A stretch of 5,441 nt of DNA from Pseudomonadota bacterium. Lineage in GTDB: Bacteria; Pseudomonadota; Alphaproteobacteria; Micropepsales; Micropepsaceae. Location of the stretch: the NCBI GenBank assembly GCA_021817355.1, contig JAKAVI010000445.1, forward strand, positions 1-5,441, in the 5' to 3' direction. Positions 5,112-5,441 of this stretch are shown piece after piece; position 1 is the first letter of the stretch, and each line of letters opens with the position of its first letter. The position numbers and the translations under genes were made by a program. The notes under the pieces were generated by a model. The model did not search any database, was not told the origin of the DNA, and was given only the letters and a program-made list of their open reading frames with translations.

Positions 5112-5441
5112 ATGAAGCTGACCAAGCGCGAAATCGACAGTCTGAAAGGTGGGAACACTGAGCAGGTGGTTTTCGATGAGGAGCTGCCCGGCTTCGGAGT
5201 CCGCGTGAAGCCTTCGGGTGCCAAGTCTTGGTTGATCCAGTACCGCAACCAACATGGCCGCAGCCGACGGCTGACGCTTGGCTCCACGACCAAGCTCACG
5301 CCCGCACAGGCCCGAGAAAGGGCCAAGAAACTGTTCGCAGCTGTCCTTGATGGAGCGGATCCAGCAGATGCCCGTAGAGCCGCCAGAATGGCTCAAACCG
5401 TGGCTGAGCTTTGTGACGAGTATTTAGAAGCCAGTAAGGGC
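5112..5441 (+). CDS. Tyrosine-type site-specific integrase, N-terminal part (cut by window edge)
   Basis: The 110 visible residues are the N-terminus of a P4-like tyrosine recombinase. Residues about 1-85 form the DUF4102 arm-DNA-binding domain (LTKREIDSLK, then GFGVRVKPSGAKSWLIQYR at 27-45, RRLTLGS, and LTPAQARERAKKL). From about residue 93, TVAELCDEYLEASKG begins the SAM-like core-binding domain. The catalytic domain with its R-H-R-Y residues lies beyond the window. Family members are about 400 residues long and catalyse integration and excision at tRNA genes, here presumably tRNA-Gly 160 bp upstream. The ATG at 5112 has GAAGG at 5102-5106. The gene reads away from the att core, with arm-type repeats immediately upstream. 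No frameshift is seen in the visible part. Confidence 0.92.
   Translation, partial: MKLTKREIDSLKGGNTEQVVFDEELPGFGVRVKPSGAKSWLIQYRNQHGRSRRLTLGSTTKLTPAQARERAKKLFAAVLDGADPADARRAARMAQTVAELCDEYLEASKG

Larger units (their letters stand above)
4793..5441. mobile_element. Integration module of an integrative element (att site plus integrase gene)
   Basis: Arm-type repeats on both sides (4793-4849 and 5077-5097), an IHF consensus match (4874-4886), a tRNA-Gly 3' half as the core (4901-4950) and an integrase gene reading away to the right form one recombination module. The element body extends beyond the right edge. The arms on the left mean that the DNA to the left may also belong to an element, giving an attP-like junction. 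Size, type (ICE, genomic island or prophage) and mobility cannot be judged from this window. Confidence 0.7.

Noticed and set aside
4598..5326. Long open frame of 242 codons on the minus strand
   Set aside because: It runs antisense through the integrase start, the arm repeats and the tRNA half. Its product has no recognisable domain, and the opposite strand clearly encodes the integrase.

Overview
The window looks like accessory DNA from an alphaproteobacterium, most likely of the order Hyphomicrobiales (Rhizobiales, rhizobia and relatives). The evidence is a divergent Lrp-type regulator/ACC deaminase pair (acdR-acdS), high-GC codon use with GTG and TTG starts, and a mobile-element integrase next to a tRNA-Gly fragment. 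Genus cannot be decided from the sequence.

Layout, left to right. Positions 1-276 read as the decayed C-terminal part of an SMP-30/gluconolactonase-family gene, a stop-riddled relative of the intact gene just downstream. A 330-base non-coding stretch follows and contains a perfect 8-bp inverted repeat (482-507). An intact SMP-30/gluconolactonase/LRE-family gene follows (609-1559, +, GTG start). Positions 1560-2175 hold no gene I can recognise. Next come acdR (2176-2640, -) and acdS (2800-3813, +), divergent around a 159-bp control region with a GAATAT-N4-ATATTC palindrome and an AATATCGG motif repeated 42 bp apart. A GC-rich hairpin (3831-3870) lies between acdS and the convergent gene 3927-4568 (-). 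That gene encodes a DUF433-family, VapB45-like antitoxin preceded by a CCCTAA-T-TTAGGG palindrome, and no toxin gene lies downstream of it.

The right end is an integration module. It holds three helically phased TGCTTCCC repeats plus an inverted copy (4793-4849), A-tracts, a perfect match to the IHF consensus (4874-4886), the 3' half of a tRNA-Gly(GCC) on the minus strand (4901-4950), two TGCTTACCCG repeats (5077-5097), and the start of a tyrosine integrase gene with an N-terminal DUF4102 arm-binding domain (5112 to the window edge). Arm-type repeats on both sides of the tRNA fragment make this look like a complete attP rather than a simple element end. It could be a junction of two tandem integrative elements, or a circular/attP form.

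Functionally, acdS degrades the ethylene precursor ACC and acdR probably controls it. The SMP-30 protein is probably a sugar lactonase or related hydrolase. The orphan antitoxin and the integrase fit mobile DNA that could have carried the acdRS trait, although that link is inference.
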